DNA of 64,000 nucleotides from Salaquimonas pukyongi (lineage in GTDB: Bacteria > Pseudomonadota > Alphaproteobacteria > Rhizobiales > Rhizobiaceae). Of this stretch, positions 30,490-41,630 are shown piece by piece. The stretch's first letter is position 1. Each line of letters opens with the position of its first letter. The stretch covers positions 744,001 to 808,000 of the forward strand of contig NZ_CP019044.1 of assembly GCF_001953055.1 (NCBI RefSeq), in the 5' to 3' direction. The notes under the pieces were generated by a model. That model made no database searches. It had not been told where the DNA came from and was given only the letters and a program-made list of their open reading frames with translations. Both the position numbers and the translations under genes were made by a program.

Positions 30490-30864
30490 TCAAGCAGGTT
30501 TCGTATTTTCCCGCAACCAGGCATCGAGATTGTCCTTGGTAAACGTGCCGGTCTCGAGGTGACGATAGATGAAGGCGATCAACGTGGCATTGTCGGCGGT
30601 AATGAGAAGCCCATTGGCTTCCAGAAAAATCTCCGTGCAGGCCAGCGCAACGCGTTTTTTGCCATCGATAAATCCATGATTCATGGCAAGGCTTTCCCAC
30701 AACGCGGCGGCTTCTTCAATCAGGTCGGCATAATAGCCCGTTTGGGGGCGTAAAAGTGCCGCCTCGATTAGCCCACGATCACGAATGCCCGGCGATCCGC
30801 CAAATACAGCGACCTGGTCGGCGTGGATATCCAGCGCCTCTTCAATTGTAAGATAGATATGCAT
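30490..30864 (-). CDS. Doc-like toxin (Fic/Doc fold)
   Basis: Death-on-curing family toxin of 124 residues. Doc phosphorylates elongation factor Tu. The Fic-type catalytic loop reads NHGFIDGKKRVALACTEIF; the histidine, Asp and Arg are present, but a Lys stands where Doc and Fic proteins usually have Asn (GNKR). The N-terminal LTIEEALDIHADQVAVFGGSPGIRDRGLIEAALLRPQ is typical. It lies five bases after its antitoxin gene. Whether the Asn-to-Lys change lowers activity is unknown. Confidence 0.9.
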   Translation of the reverse strand: MHIYLTIEEALDIHADQVAVFGGSPGIRDRGLIEAALLRPQTGYYADLIEEAAALWESLAMNHGFIDGKKRVALACTEIFLEANGLLITADNATLIAFIYRHLETGTFTKDNLDAWLRENTKPA

Positions 30865-30869
30865 AGCCC

Positions 30870-31100
30870 TTATTTGGCTAGCGCTTCATAGACTTCACGC
30901 CGTCGTTCCATGCTGCGTTTGTGGAGTTCCTTGATAATCGGCCGGACCGTGTTCTGTTTGGCGAGCCGTTCGTATTCTTCCGCAGCCAGCACGACCCGGT
31001 AGTCGCGCCCGTTCTTCTGGATCGCAACAGGCTCGTTGCCTGCCTGCTCCAGCAACTCCCCAAACCGGTTCTTGGCTTCCGTGGCGGTGAAATGCTTCAT
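30870..31100 (-). CDS. Phd/YefM-family antitoxin
   Basis: Antitoxin of 76 residues of the Phd/YefM fold. The N-terminal DNA-binding and dimer part is MKHFTATEAKNRFGELLEQAG, followed by EPVAIQKNGRDYRVVLAAEEYERL; the C-terminal helix (IIKELHKRSMERRREVYEALAK) should cover the toxin. It is the first gene of the pair and is expected to repress its own promoter through the repeats at 31146-31214. Confidence 0.92.
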   Translation of the reverse strand: MKHFTATEAKNRFGELLEQAGNEPVAIQKNGRDYRVVLAAEEYERLAKQNTVRPIIKELHKRSMERRREVYEALAK

Positions 31101-31145
31101 GATGGCTTCCTGTTCGCTTATGCATACCGAGCACAGGCTCTAATC

Positions 31146-31214
31146 AGCCAATATGGCTATTTTAGCTAAGTTAGACAAAATAGCTACATTAGCCAAATTA
31201 GTCAATATGGCTAA
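31146..31214. promoter_or_regulatory. Candidate operator of the phd-doc pair
   Basis: AT-rich stretch upstream of the antitoxin with repeated TAGCTA/TGGCTA units. AGCCA-ATA-TGGCT (31146-31158) is a perfect 5-bp inverted repeat. TTAGCCA (31189-31195) and TGGCTAA (31208-31214) form a second one. CAATATGGCTA occurs twice (31149-31159 and 31203-31213). Such paired palindromes fit Phd-type autoregulation, but binding is inferred. Composition is clearly more AT-rich than the neighbourhood. Confidence 0.6.
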
Positions 31215-31232
31215 GTTTGGTTTTGGTGGAAA

Positions 31233-32150
31233 CTACTCGCCAATCTTCTCCAGATCAAACGGGGTCGTCTGATAGGTCTGGTTGATCCAGTTGCCGAACA
31301 GGAGATGGGCGTGGGAGCGCCAACGGTTTTGCGGCGGCATGTCGGGATTGTCGGCCGGATAATAGTTGTGCGGGATTTCGATGGGCACCTTCGCCGCCAC
31401 ATCGCGGTCGTACTCCTCCTTCAGCGAAGTGGAATCGTATTCGATGTGGTTGAAGATATAGAGCCGCCGCCCGGTCTCTTCGGCGATCAGACAGGGGCCG
31501 GTAATATCGGATTCCATCAGGATTTGCAGTTCTTCATGCTGGCGAACATCGCCTGAACGCACTTCGGTCCAGCGCGAGACGGGAATGGAAAAGTCGTCCG
31601 AAAAACCGGCAAGATAGGGCGAGGCCGGATTGAGGTTGCGGTGCCGGTAGACGCCGAACGCCTTTTTTCCCAGCGTGTATTTTGGAATGCCATGGAAATG
31701 GTGGATTGCCGCCATCGCCCCCCAGCAGATGAAAAAGCTGGAATGAACATGGCTTGTCGTCCAATCGAGAATTTGCTGCAGCTCGCTCCAATAGGTCACC
31801 TCCTCAAAGGGCAGGGTCTCGATCGGTGCGCCGGTGATGATGAAACCATCGAACTTGCGTGTGCGCACTTCATCCCAGCGGTGGTAGAAGTCGATCAGAT
31901 GGTCTTCGGACGTGTTCTTCGCCTTGTGGGCGCCGACGCGAACCAGGGTCAGTTCCACCTGTAGGGGGGAGGAACCCAGAAGCCGCGCAATCTGGGTTTC
32001 CGTGCGCACCTTGTCGGGCATCAGGTTCAACAGTCCGATATGCAGCGGGCGGATGTCCTGGCGAACGGCATGCGTTTCGTCCATGACCATCACACCTTCG
32101 GCAACCAGCGTATCACGGGCGGGCAGTCGGTCGGGGATGCGAATGGGCAT
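31233..32150 (-). CDS. metA: Homoserine O-acyltransferase MetA
   Basis: MetA (MetAS/MetAA) transfers a succinyl or acetyl group to homoserine, the first step of methionine synthesis. The 305-residue protein has the class I glutamine amidotransferase-like fold with the catalytic cysteine in [18 protein letters not shown] and the catalytic His/Glu region [13 protein letters not shown]. Family start [12 protein letters not shown] is intact. The acyl donor (acetyl- or succinyl-CoA) depends on one active-site residue that I do not assign with certainty. Expression is probably controlled by the SAM-II riboswitch directly upstream. Confidence 0.96.
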   Translation of the reverse strand: MPIRIPDRLPARDTLVAEGVMVMDETHAVRQDIRPLHIGLLNLMPDKVRTETQIARLLGSSPLQVELTLVRVGAHKAKNTSEDHLIDFYHRWDEVRTRKFDGFIITGAPIETLPFEEVTYWSELQQILDWTTSHVHSSFFICWGAMAAIHHFHGIPKYTLGKKAFGVYRHRNLNPASPYLAGFSDDFSIPVSRWTEVRSGDVRQHEELQILMESDITGPCLIAEETGRRLYIFNHIEYDSTSLKEEYDRDVAAKVPIEIPHNYYPADNPDMPPQNRWRSHAHLLFGNWINQTYQTTPFDLEKIGE

Positions 32151-32193
32151 GGACTTAACTCTTCTCGTCTGCCCGCCGCTTGCATGCAGGCAA

Positions 32194-32224
32194 CAAAAAA
32201 AACCGGTGGCGAAATCGCTACCGG
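32194..32224 (-). terminator. Intrinsic terminator in the metA leader
   Basis: On the minus strand CCGGTAGCGATTTCGCCACCGG forms a stem of eight pairs with one mismatch and a 4-base loop, followed by eight T. It lies between the SAM-II aptamer and the metA start, 44 bases before the ATG. A short hairpin (CTGAC/GTCAG, 32233-32246) lies between aptamer and terminator. Riboswitch-controlled attenuation is the likely purpose. Confidence 0.8.
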
Positions 32225-32252
32225 CTTCACAACTGACTTTTGTCAGCGGCCC

Positions 32253-32320
32253 CTTTTAGCGACTTCTTTAACGTGGCTGCAAGCCGGCCATCCTTCAAGG
32301 AAAGGCAAATCACCACACTG
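32253..32320 (-). ncRNA. SAM-II riboswitch (metA leader)
   Basis: The minus-strand leader contains the conserved SAM-II blocks in order: GTGGTGATTTG, then GGCTTGCAGCCACGTTAAA, then AAGTCGCTAAAA. These form the P1 stem (GTGGT... with ...GCCAC) and the H-type pseudoknot with S-adenosylmethionine. Compared with the shortest members it has a longer loop (CCTTTCCTTGAAGGATGGCC). The class is known almost only from alphaproteobacteria upstream of metA-type genes, which fits metA 103 bases downstream. Confidence 0.93.
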
Positions 32321-32410
32321 CGGAACATAAAGCGTTTTTCACATGATGTGAACCGTTTTGCGGCAGAGAAATCGTGCCCCTGGACCCAGGTCCTGAACTC
32401 ATAAACAGGA

Positions 32411-33253
32411 TTACCCGCCGCGCTGGCGCGCCAGAAAGGCCAGCCGCTCGAACAGGTGGACGTCCTGCTCGTTTTTCAGCAGCGCGCCATGCAGGCGGGG
32501 AAGGGCGTCCCTGGCGCTGCCGCGAAGATCGGCTGGGTCTATGTCCTCTGCCACCAGCAGGCGTATCCAGTCCAGGGCTTCGGAGGTCGAGGGCTTCTTC
32601 TTAAGGCCGGGCGTTTCGCGGATTTCATAAAACTGCGACAGCGCCTCGGAGACCAGCCGTTTCTTGATGCCCGGATAGTGCACGTCGACGATCTGGTGCA
32701 GCACATCCTGGTCGGGAAACTGGATGTAGTGGAAAAAACAGCGACGCAGAAAGGCGTCGGGCAGTTCTTTCTCGTTGTTGGATGTGATGATGACGATGGG
32801 CCGCTGCCTGGCCTTGATGGTCTCGCCGGTCTCGTAGACGTGGAACTCCATCTTGTCGAGTTCCTGCAGGAGGTCGTTGGGAAATTCGATATCGGCCTTG
32901 TCGATTTCGTCGATCAGCAGAACGACCTTTTCGTCCGCATCGAACGCTTCCCACAATTTGCCCTTGCGGATGTAGTTCCTCACATCGTTGACCCGCTCAT
33001 CGCCAAGCTGGGAATCGCGCAGCCGCGTCACCGCATCGTATTCGTAAAGCCCCTGTTGCGCCTTGGTGGTGGACTTCACGTTCCATTCGATGAAGCGCAG
33101 GCCCAGATTGTCGGCGATCTGGCGCGCCAGTTCAGTCTTGCCGGTGCCAGGTTCGCCCTTGACCAGAAGCGGCTTTTCCAGCGCAATGGCCGCATTGACG
33201 GCAATCTTCAGATCATCGGCTGCCACATAGGCGGAAGTGCCTTCAAAACGCAT
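32411..33253 (-). CDS. MoxR-family AAA+ ATPase
   Basis: MoxR-type AAA+ ATPase of 280 residues, which typically works as a chaperone with a VWA protein. Walker A is GEPGTGKT (33-40), Walker B VVLLIDEIDKAD, and sensor 1 PIVIITSNNEKELPDAFLRRC. The start at 33253 (MRFEGTSAYVAADDL) fits the family and has GTGGA eleven bases upstream; in-frame starts at 33274 and 33316 are less likely. Its probable partner is the CoxE-like protein at 29296-30480, now 1.9 kb away across metA and phd-doc. Confidence 0.93.
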   Translation of the reverse strand: MRFEGTSAYVAADDLKIAVNAAIALEKPLLVKGEPGTGKTELARQIADNLGLRFIEWNVKSTTKAQQGLYEYDAVTRLRDSQLGDERVNDVRNYIRKGKLWEAFDADEKVVLLIDEIDKADIEFPNDLLQELDKMEFHVYETGETIKARQRPIVIITSNNEKELPDAFLRRCFFHYIQFPDQDVLHQIVDVHYPGIKKRLVSEALSQFYEIRETPGLKKKPSTSEALDWIRLLVAEDIDPADLRGSARDALPRLHGALLKNEQDVHLFERLAFLARQRGG

Positions 33254-33347
33254 TTTAAATCCACGGTTTGCCATTATCGAGCATGTGCCACTATCATCGG
33301 TTGGCTGAGGTTTCAACGTTGACGAAAAGCTGGGGCATCAAGGCAAT

Positions 33348-34976
33348 ATGAGCGGCGAAACATTTGACTACGTGATTGCCGGGGGCGGGTCTGCAGGTTG
33401 TGTTCTTGCTGCCCGGTTGAGCGAAGACCCGAAGGCATCGGTCTGCCTCATCGAGGCTGGCGGTGAAGGCAGGGATGTCCTCGTCCGCACGCCAGTCGGG
33501 GCAGCGGTTTATCTGCGCGGTCTTTTCGGCATCCGCAACTGGGCATTCAAGACCGTGCCGCAGCCGGGGCTTAACGGCAGAATGGGATATCAGCCGCGCG
33601 GCAAGGCCCTGGGTGGTTCAAGCGCCATCAACGCCATGTTGTATGTGCGCGGTGTTCCTTCCGACTATGACCGCTGGGAAGCCGAAGGAGCAAAGGGTTG
33701 GTCCTGGAAAGATGTTCTGCCCTATTTCCGAAAATCGGAAAGCAACATCCGGGGCGCGGATGCGCTACACGGCGCCGATGGCCCGCTTCAGGTTTCCGAA
33801 CAGCGCCGCCCGCATCCGGTCAATGAAGCCTTTCTTGAAGCTGCCCGGCATTGCCAGTTCCGCCGCAATGAGGATTTTAACGGAAAGGATCAGGAAGGCG
33901 CGGGGTATTATCAGGTAACCCAGTTTCACGAGCCGTCGCGGGAAGGTGAGCGGTGCTCGGCAGCCGCTGCCTATCTGCACCCCGTATCAAGCCGGCCCAA
34001 CCTGAAGGTGATGACCGGCACCATGGCCACAAAGGTGATCATGGAGGGAAGAACCGCCAAGGGCATGGAATACCGGCGCGGCTCGAACAGGGGCAAAGTG
34101 CATGCGCGCTGCGAGGTTATCCTTTGCGGCGGGGCCTTCAACTCCCCGCAACTGCTGATGCTTTCGGGCATCGGCGGTGCTGCAAAACTGAACCAGGTTG
34201 GGATCGAGGTGATCCACGATCTTCCTGGCGTCGGCGAAAATCTTCAGGACCATCTGGATTTCATTCTGCTCTACAAGTCGCGCGACAACGGTCTCTTCGG
34301 CCTTGGGCCGAAAGCGGCGGTCAACATCGCCCATGCAATCTCGGACTGGCGCGCCGGCCGGCCCAGCATTCTGTCCACCAGTTTTGCCGAGAGCGGCGCC
34401 TTCCTGAAAACCGATCCTTCGCTTGCTGTGCCGGATATCCAGCTTCACATGGTGTGCGCCCTGGTTGATGATCACACCCGCAAACTGCACTGGGGTTATG
34501 GCTACTCCTGTCATGTATGTGTTCTGCGGCCCCATTCGCGCGGCACGGTAGGGCTGAATGATCCCGATCCCCTTGCGCCGCCGCGCATCGATCCGGCATT
34601 TCTTTCCGATGAACGGGACCTTGAGCGCCTGGTGAAGGGGGTAAAGGTCACCCGCACCATCATGCAGGCACCGCCGCTGTCACCGTTCCGCCACAAGGAA
34701 CTTTATATGCGCGGCGATGAGAATGATGACGAACTGAAAGAACACATCCGTAGCCGGGCCGATACGATCTATCATCCTGTCGGCACCTGCCGCATGGGAG
34801 AGGATGGCCATGCCGTGACCGACGCGCGGCTGCGCGTGCGGGGCATCGAAAACCTCAGGGTTGCCGATGCATCGGTCATGCCCAGCCTGATCGGCGGGAA
34901 TACCAATGCGCCGACGATCATGATTGCCGAGAGGGCTGCCGACATGATTACGGAAGACAGGCAGACCGGTCGCTGA
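33348..34976 (+). CDS. GMC-family FAD oxidoreductase (choline dehydrogenase-like)
   Basis: Glucose-methanol-choline family flavoprotein of 542 residues that oxidises an alcohol substrate. FAD-binding motif GGGSAGCVLAARLSEDP opens the protein; the GMC signatures RGKALGGSSAINAMLYVRG and GGAFNSPQLLMLSGIG are present. The catalytic His lies in HPVGTCRMG and the C-terminal GGNTNAPTIMIAERAAD ends the FAD site. Choline dehydrogenase and other alcohol dehydrogenases of this family cannot be separated by eye; no betB or betI is adjacent. Divergent from the MoxR gene with 94 bases between starts. Confidence 0.9.
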   Translation: MSGETFDYVIAGGGSAGCVLAARLSEDPKASVCLIEAGGEGRDVLVRTPVGAAVYLRGLFGIRNWAFKTVPQPGLNGRMGYQPRGKALGGSSAINAMLYVRGVPSDYDRWEAEGAKGWSWKDVLPYFRKSESNIRGADALHGADGPLQVSEQRRPHPVNEAFLEAARHCQFRRNEDFNGKDQEGAGYYQVTQFHEPSREGERCSAAAAYLHPVSSRPNLKVMTGTMATKVIMEGRTAKGMEYRRGSNRGKVHARCEVILCGGAFNSPQLLMLSGIGGAAKLNQVGIEVIHDLPGVGENLQDHLDFILLYKSRDNGLFGLGPKAAVNIAHAISDWRAGRPSILSTSFAESGAFLKTDPSLAVPDIQLHMVCALVDDHTRKLHWGYGYSCHVCVLRPHSRGTVGLNDPDPLAPPRIDPAFLSDERDLERLVKGVKVTRTIMQAPPLSPFRHKELYMRGDENDDELKEHIRSRADTIYHPVGTCRMGEDGHAVTDARLRVRGIENLRVADASVMPSLIGGNTNAPTIMIAERAADMITEDRQTGR

Positions 34977-35236
34977 CCGCATGCACCGCACGTGTTGTGA
35001 AGCCGGACGATAGCCAATTATTTACTGGACGAACCGGCGATTTTCTGACAATTCAGGCCTTGGCCGCCGGCGTATCTCGGTATCAGGTCAGGACCGCATA
35101 TGCTTTGGGAGGAGCCGCAGTCTCGAACCATCGGGCACGCCGGCGGTCACATTGTCCCGACAATCGATTTTTGCTGAAGGCAATCGCCCATCAGCCTTGC
35201 AGAACCTTCAGGGCTTTTGTATACGGGCGCCTGCGT
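34977..35236. other. Intergenic region before tRNA-Gln
   Basis: 260 bases between the GMC gene and tRNA-Gln. No convincing ORF, RNA or repeat is seen, and it should include the tRNA promoter. Confidence 0.4.
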
Positions 35237-35311
<75 letters not shown>

Positions 35312-35398
35312 ACATCCAAAGTGTCCGCCATCTCAATTGAAATGCAAAAGGTACGCACCGCGTTGCCTGCGTGCCGATATTGCTTGGTCGATTGGACC

Positions 35399-35630
35399 TA
35401 CAGCGTGTCCGGTTTAAATGGAAGCAGTTTGCATGAACGCAAAAGACACCACAGCCGGGCACTTAACATCATGAATGTATCGGGTTTTCTGCAATCGTTT
35501 GAACCTGGTTCCCGGGCCTTCGGACCGCGTTGCAAAACGCTGACAGTGTCTGCACTGCGCCGCATTTTCCTCCTTGCCGAAGACCAAACTCCCGGCGCTC
35601 AAACGATTCCATTTAAGCCGGACACGTCTA
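35399..35630. mobile_element. MITE-like element, copy 1 (internally deleted)
   Basis: A 232-bp element bounded by TA dinucleotides and imperfect terminal inverted repeats: AGCGTGTCCGGTTTAAAT on the left and ATTTAAGCCGGACACG-T on the right (one base lost near the right tip). Inside, AATCGTTTGA (35493-35502) pairs with TCAAACGATT (35599-35608), and a CTTCGG hairpin is at 35513-35527. It matches copy 2 (59584-59894) over its length except for a 78-bp internal deletion and scattered changes. It encodes no transposase. The right terminal TA plus the following base form the stop codon of the DUF1127 gene. Confidence 0.8.
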
Positions 35631-35855
35631 GAGCTCCACCGATTCATGCAGCACATAGGCGACGATCTGGTCGCGGGTGATGCCGATCGCCGACAGTTCC
35701 TTGTCGCTCATCGCGCTAAGGCGGCGGATTTCAGCCATGTGACCGTTCACCGCCTGCTCCATCTCGTCGCGGTCGACAAGCAGGTTCAGGCTGGTTGAAA
35801 GCACGCTCAGCAATAGCGGCGATACGCTGATCTGTTTGGGCTGTTGGTGCATCAT
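35628..35855 (-). CDS. DUF1127-type small protein
   Basis: Small protein of 75 residues with a C-terminal DUF1127-like motif (EIRRLSAMSDKELSAIGITRDQIV), common in alphaproteobacteria where many copies occur per genome; some members affect phosphate and stress regulation. Its TAG stop is formed by the end of the MITE-like element (TA of the insertion site). The remaining 20 residues before the motif are not conserved in an obvious way. The 298-base gap upstream (35856-36153) holds promoters for this gene and gloA and shows no other feature. Confidence 0.8.
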   Translation of the reverse strand: MMHQQPKQISVSPLLLSVLSTSLNLLVDRDEMEQAVNGHMAEIRRLSAMSDKELSAIGITRDQIVAYVLHESVEL

Positions 35856-36153
35856 GGCTTTTCCCTGTCTTTCCGGCTTGTTGTCTCAGGCTTCTTGTGC
35901 TTCCTGATCGCCCGACAACAAATTGCGTTTTGCGGGAAATGGCTGTGCAATTCGTCACAATTGTGATTGTCCCGTGGAAGTTTCGTGGCGTGACCGGGGT
36001 TTTTACCGGGCAGCGATCCGAAATCTGACACGTATTGTTGGTTCTGGCGCAGCCACGGCGGGTTTTCCCGGCCGGTCCTGCTCCGATAGGATCGGATGAA
36101 ACCAGCCGACTCACCTTGCGGCCGGATCTTCCGGGAAATTCAGAGAGGAAAGC

Positions 36154-36609
36154 ATGCGTTATCTGCACACCATGGTTCGTATCCGCGATATCGATCAATC
36201 ACTCGACTTTTACTGCAACAAGCTGGGGCTGGTTGAAACCGGGCGCAGCGAAAGCGAAACGGGCCGCTACACCCTGATTTTCCTGGCCGCACCCGGCAAT
36301 CTGGATCAGGCAAGAAAAACCCGCTGCCCCGAACTGGAACTGACCTACAATTGGCCGGATGAAAACGGCAAGACCGAGGAATATTCGGGCGGCCGCAATT
36401 TTGGCCACCTCGCATACAAGGTCGGCAACATCTATGAGACCTGCCAACAGTTGATGGATGCAGGGATTACCATCAACCGCCCGCCGCGCGACGGCCGCAT
36501 GGCGTTTATCAAGTCGCCGGACGGAATTTCGATAGAACTGCTCCAGGAAGGCGATGCCCTGCCGCAACAGGAACCATGGGCCTCAATGGAAAACACCGGC
36601 ACCTGGTAG
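36154..36609 (+). CDS. gloA: VOC-family lactoylglutathione lyase (glyoxalase I)
   Basis: Glyoxalase I-like protein of 151 residues with the vicinal oxygen chelate fold; glyoxalase I converts the methylglyoxal-glutathione adduct to S-lactoylglutathione. Metal-ligand positions are seen in [18 protein letters not shown] (His), [11 protein letters not shown] (Glu), [11 protein letters not shown] (His) and [10 protein letters not shown] (Glu). The order and spacing match GloA. It has no signal peptide. It converges with gcvP. Confidence 0.9.
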   Translation: MRYLHTMVRIRDIDQSLDFYCNKLGLVETGRSESETGRYTLIFLAAPGNLDQARKTRCPELELTYNWPDENGKTEEYSGGRNFGHLAYKVGNIYETCQQLMDAGITINRPPRDGRMAFIKSPDGISIELLQEGDALPQQEPWASMENTGTW

Positions 36610-36620
36610 GTCGTGCGGCC

Positions 36621-39476
<2,856 letters not shown>

Positions 39477-39533
39477 GGTGTTCTCCTGATGCCTGGTGTC
39501 TTGATGATGCTGGTAATGCGGCGGGTTTGCTGT

Positions 39534-39902
39534 TCAGGCAACGTTTGCGTCGTAAGCTGCCTTGTCCATCAGCCCTTCAAGCTGGGACGTGTCGGTGAGC
39601 TTCATCTTGAACAGCCAGCCTTCTGCCTCTGCCGAGGAGTTGACCAGCGAGGGATCATCGGAAAGGGCGTCGTTGACCGCGGTAATCTCGCCATCGACCG
39701 GGGCATAGACATCGGAGGCAGCCTTTACCGATTCAACGACCACGGTGTCGTCCCCCTTGGAAACGGCCTTTCCGACCTCCGGCAGTTCGACAAACACAAG
39801 GTCCCCAAGCTGCTCCTGAGCATAGTTTGTAATGCCCACAGTTGCCGTATCGCCTTCGACGGAAAGCCATTCGTGTTCGTCGGTATAATAGATGGTTGCC
39901 AT
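39534..39902 (-). CDS. gcvH: Glycine cleavage system H protein
   Basis: Lipoyl carrier of the glycine cleavage system, 122 residues. The lipoylated lysine is in the motif [18 protein letters not shown], and the start [25 protein letters not shown] is standard. It sits between gcvT (29 bases upstream) and gcvP, in one operon. Confidence 0.98.
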   Translation of the reverse strand: MATIYYTDEHEWLSVEGDTATVGITNYAQEQLGDLVFVELPEVGKAVSKGDDTVVVESVKAASDVYAPVDGEITAVNDALSDDPSLVNSSAEAEGWLFKMKLTDTSQLEGLMDKAAYDANVA

Positions 39903-39931
39903 GTTCTTCTCCCTCGGTTCGGTTGATGGCG

Positions 39932-41008
39932 TTATCGTTTATAGCGGTGTGGCACAAAGGGCAGTTTCGCCGGTTCCATGGCGATGCCGCGCCCGCGCAC
40001 ATCTGCAAAAATCTTGTTTTCATCGGCATTGGTGACAATCCGCCCCAGTGCCATGGGGCCGCCCAGTGTCGGGCCAAAGCCGCCGGAGGTGATGGTGCCG
40101 ATTTGCCTACCATCGCCGTCGGTAAGCTTGGCGCCGCCGCGCACCGGCATCTTTTCTTTTGGTTTAAGGCCGATGCGCTTGCGTTTCTTTTCACCTTTCA
40201 GCGCGGCGGAAAGCGCCTCTGCGCCAACATAATCTCCGCTCTCGCGCAGGCTCTTCGGCACGGCCCAGATCAGCCCGGCCTCATGGGGCAGAACGGTCTC
40301 GTCCATGTCCTGGCCATACAGGGGAAGGCCTGCTTCAAGGCGCAGGCTGTCGCGCGCGCCAAGGCCGATCCATTCAACGTTGCCATCTGCCAGAAGCTTT
40401 GCCGCAAAATCCGGCCCTTCCCCGGGCGGCAGGCCAATCTCGAAACCGTCTTCGCCGGTATATCCGCTGCGCGATACAAACCAGCCGGAATTTGGTTCAG
40501 CCACGGTCATGAAAGCCATATCGGCAACGTCCAGCCCGGCCGACTGCATGACGCTCTCAGCTGCCGGCCCCTGCAGGGCGAGAAAGGCGCGCGGGATGAT
40601 ATCGACAGCAACATCGAAACCGCTGGCGAGGTTTCGGATATGGGCAACGTCCTTTTCCGCGCAGGCTGCATTGGCGACGATCAGGAATCGGTCTTCGGCC
40701 AGCCGTGAAACGATCAGATCGTCGATGATGCCGGCATTCTCGTTCAGCATGAACGTGTATTTGCCGGTGCCGGGTGCCTGCTCTGCTGCTTCATAAGGGC
40801 AGGCCCGGGAAACCAGCGCTGCCGCCTGAGGGCCGCGCACTTCCACATGCACCATGTGGGAAATGTCGAACAAGCCCGCTTTCTCGCGCGTATGCTGGTG
40901 TTCTTTCATGATGCCGAGCGGATAGAACAGCGGCATGTCATAACCGGCAAACGGTCCGAACTTTGCGCCGGCTTCGGCGTGCTGGGAATGAAACGGTGTC
41001 TTTTTCAA
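39932..41008 (-). CDS. gcvT: Aminomethyltransferase (glycine cleavage T protein)
   Basis: T protein of the glycine cleavage system, moving the aminomethyl carbon from H protein to tetrahydrofolate with release of ammonia. Length 358 residues with the TTG start at 41008 ([24 protein letters not shown] follows), preceded by AGAGAGA. The frame is open much further (to 41332), but that extra part overlaps the glycine riboswitch and is not protein-like. Signatures: [15 protein letters not shown], the folate-binding [10 protein letters not shown], and a C-terminal barrel ([13 protein letters not shown]). First gene of gcvTHP; divergent from fhs. Confidence 0.95.
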   Translation of the reverse strand: MKKTPFHSQHAEAGAKFGPFAGYDMPLFYPLGIMKEHQHTREKAGLFDISHMVHVEVRGPQAAALVSRACPYEAAEQAPGTGKYTFMLNENAGIIDDLIVSRLAEDRFLIVANAACAEKDVAHIRNLASGFDVAVDIIPRAFLALQGPAAESVMQSAGLDVADMAFMTVAEPNSGWFVSRSGYTGEDGFEIGLPPGEGPDFAAKLLADGNVEWIGLGARDSLRLEAGLPLYGQDMDETVLPHEAGLIWAVPKSLRESGDYVGAEALSAALKGEKKRKRIGLKPKEKMPVRGGAKLTDGDGRQIGTITSGGFGPTLGGPMALGRIVTNADENKIFADVRGRGIAMEPAKLPFVPHRYKR

Positions 41009-41027
41009 TGTCTCTCTGCCTGACTGA

Positions 41028-41044
41028 CGCGCCAGACTGGCGCG
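41028..41044 (-). promoter_or_regulatory. Hairpin between glycine riboswitch and gcvT start
   Basis: Perfect 7-bp inverted repeat CGCGCCA-GAC-TGGCGCG, 19 bases upstream of the gcvT TTG codon. A second hairpin (CACCGG-AAG-CCGGTG) lies nearer the aptamers at 41053-41067. Neither is followed by a T-run, so the expression platform more likely works at translation than by intrinsic termination. This is inference. Confidence 0.5.
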
Positions 41045-41072
41045 AGGGGATACACCGGAAGCCGGTGCAACA

Positions 41073-41274
41073 TACCCCTCTGTCCTTGGCCTGAGAGACT
41101 CGCGCGCTGCCGTTTGGCACAACTGTGGTGCCTGCCAGCAAATGGGTGCGCTTACACCTTCGGCACAGGCATGCCTGCCTGTTTTCCAGAGTGTCTTGCC
41201 GTTGACGGTCCTTCTGCCTGAGAGATTATGGGCATTTTCACCTTCGGCGGCAGCTTTTGCTGCTCTCTCCCGCC
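41073..41274 (-). ncRNA. Tandem glycine riboswitch (gcvT leader)
   Basis: Two glycine aptamers in a row on the minus strand. The first has GGCGGGAGAGAGC ... GCCGCCGAAGGTGAAA ... AATCTCTCAGGCAGAAGGACCG; the second has ACACTCTGGAAAACAGG ... GTGCCGAAGGTGTAAGCGC ... GAGTCTCTCAGGCCAAGGACAGAGG. These are the hallmark blocks (GCCGAAGG, CTCTCAGGC, AAGGACAG). It lies about 65 bases upstream of gcvT and should switch on gcvTHP when glycine is abundant. Confidence 0.95.
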
Positions 41275-41630
41275 AACAGCCCGGCATTGCCGGATGACGC
41301 GGGAAACATACCCTTCTTTCCCGGTTTGGCAAGGCTTGCCACCGCCCATATCTTCAAGCTGTGAAAAAGCCGGAATGCACGTTGAAAACGCATGATGCCT
41401 TGGGAATTCGGCGCAACTTCTTCACCCCGGGGTCTTAAAGTCGTGGATACGACATCCAATGACCGAAAAGTTACAGCGTTTTTGCCCTTCATGACGTTTG
41501 TAGCCCAAAAACCAAATCACGCTGATGGTATTCGGGCTGTTTTGCGCTGATTTTGCCGATTTCCTGCCATGTGCGGCATGCACAAAATTTTGCATTTTCC
41601 CCAGGGCAGGAGGATTTGAGGAGAATTTTC
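41275..41630. other. Divergent intergenic region gcvT leader / fhs
   Basis: About 356 bases between the glycine riboswitch and fhs. It must contain the gcvTHP promoter and the fhs promoter. A Shine-Dalgarno GAGGAGA is present 7 bases before the fhs ATG. Otherwise no ORF or RNA element is recognised. Confidence 0.4.

Noticed and set aside
33348-34976. Naming the GMC oxidoreductase betA
   Set aside because: No betB, betI or choline transporter gene is adjacent and GMC members cannot be told apart by these motifs.
41009-41332. N-terminal extension of gcvT by about 108 codons
   Set aside because: It overlaps the glycine riboswitch aptamers and its residues have no resemblance to GcvT; the TTG at 41008 gives a normal-length protein.
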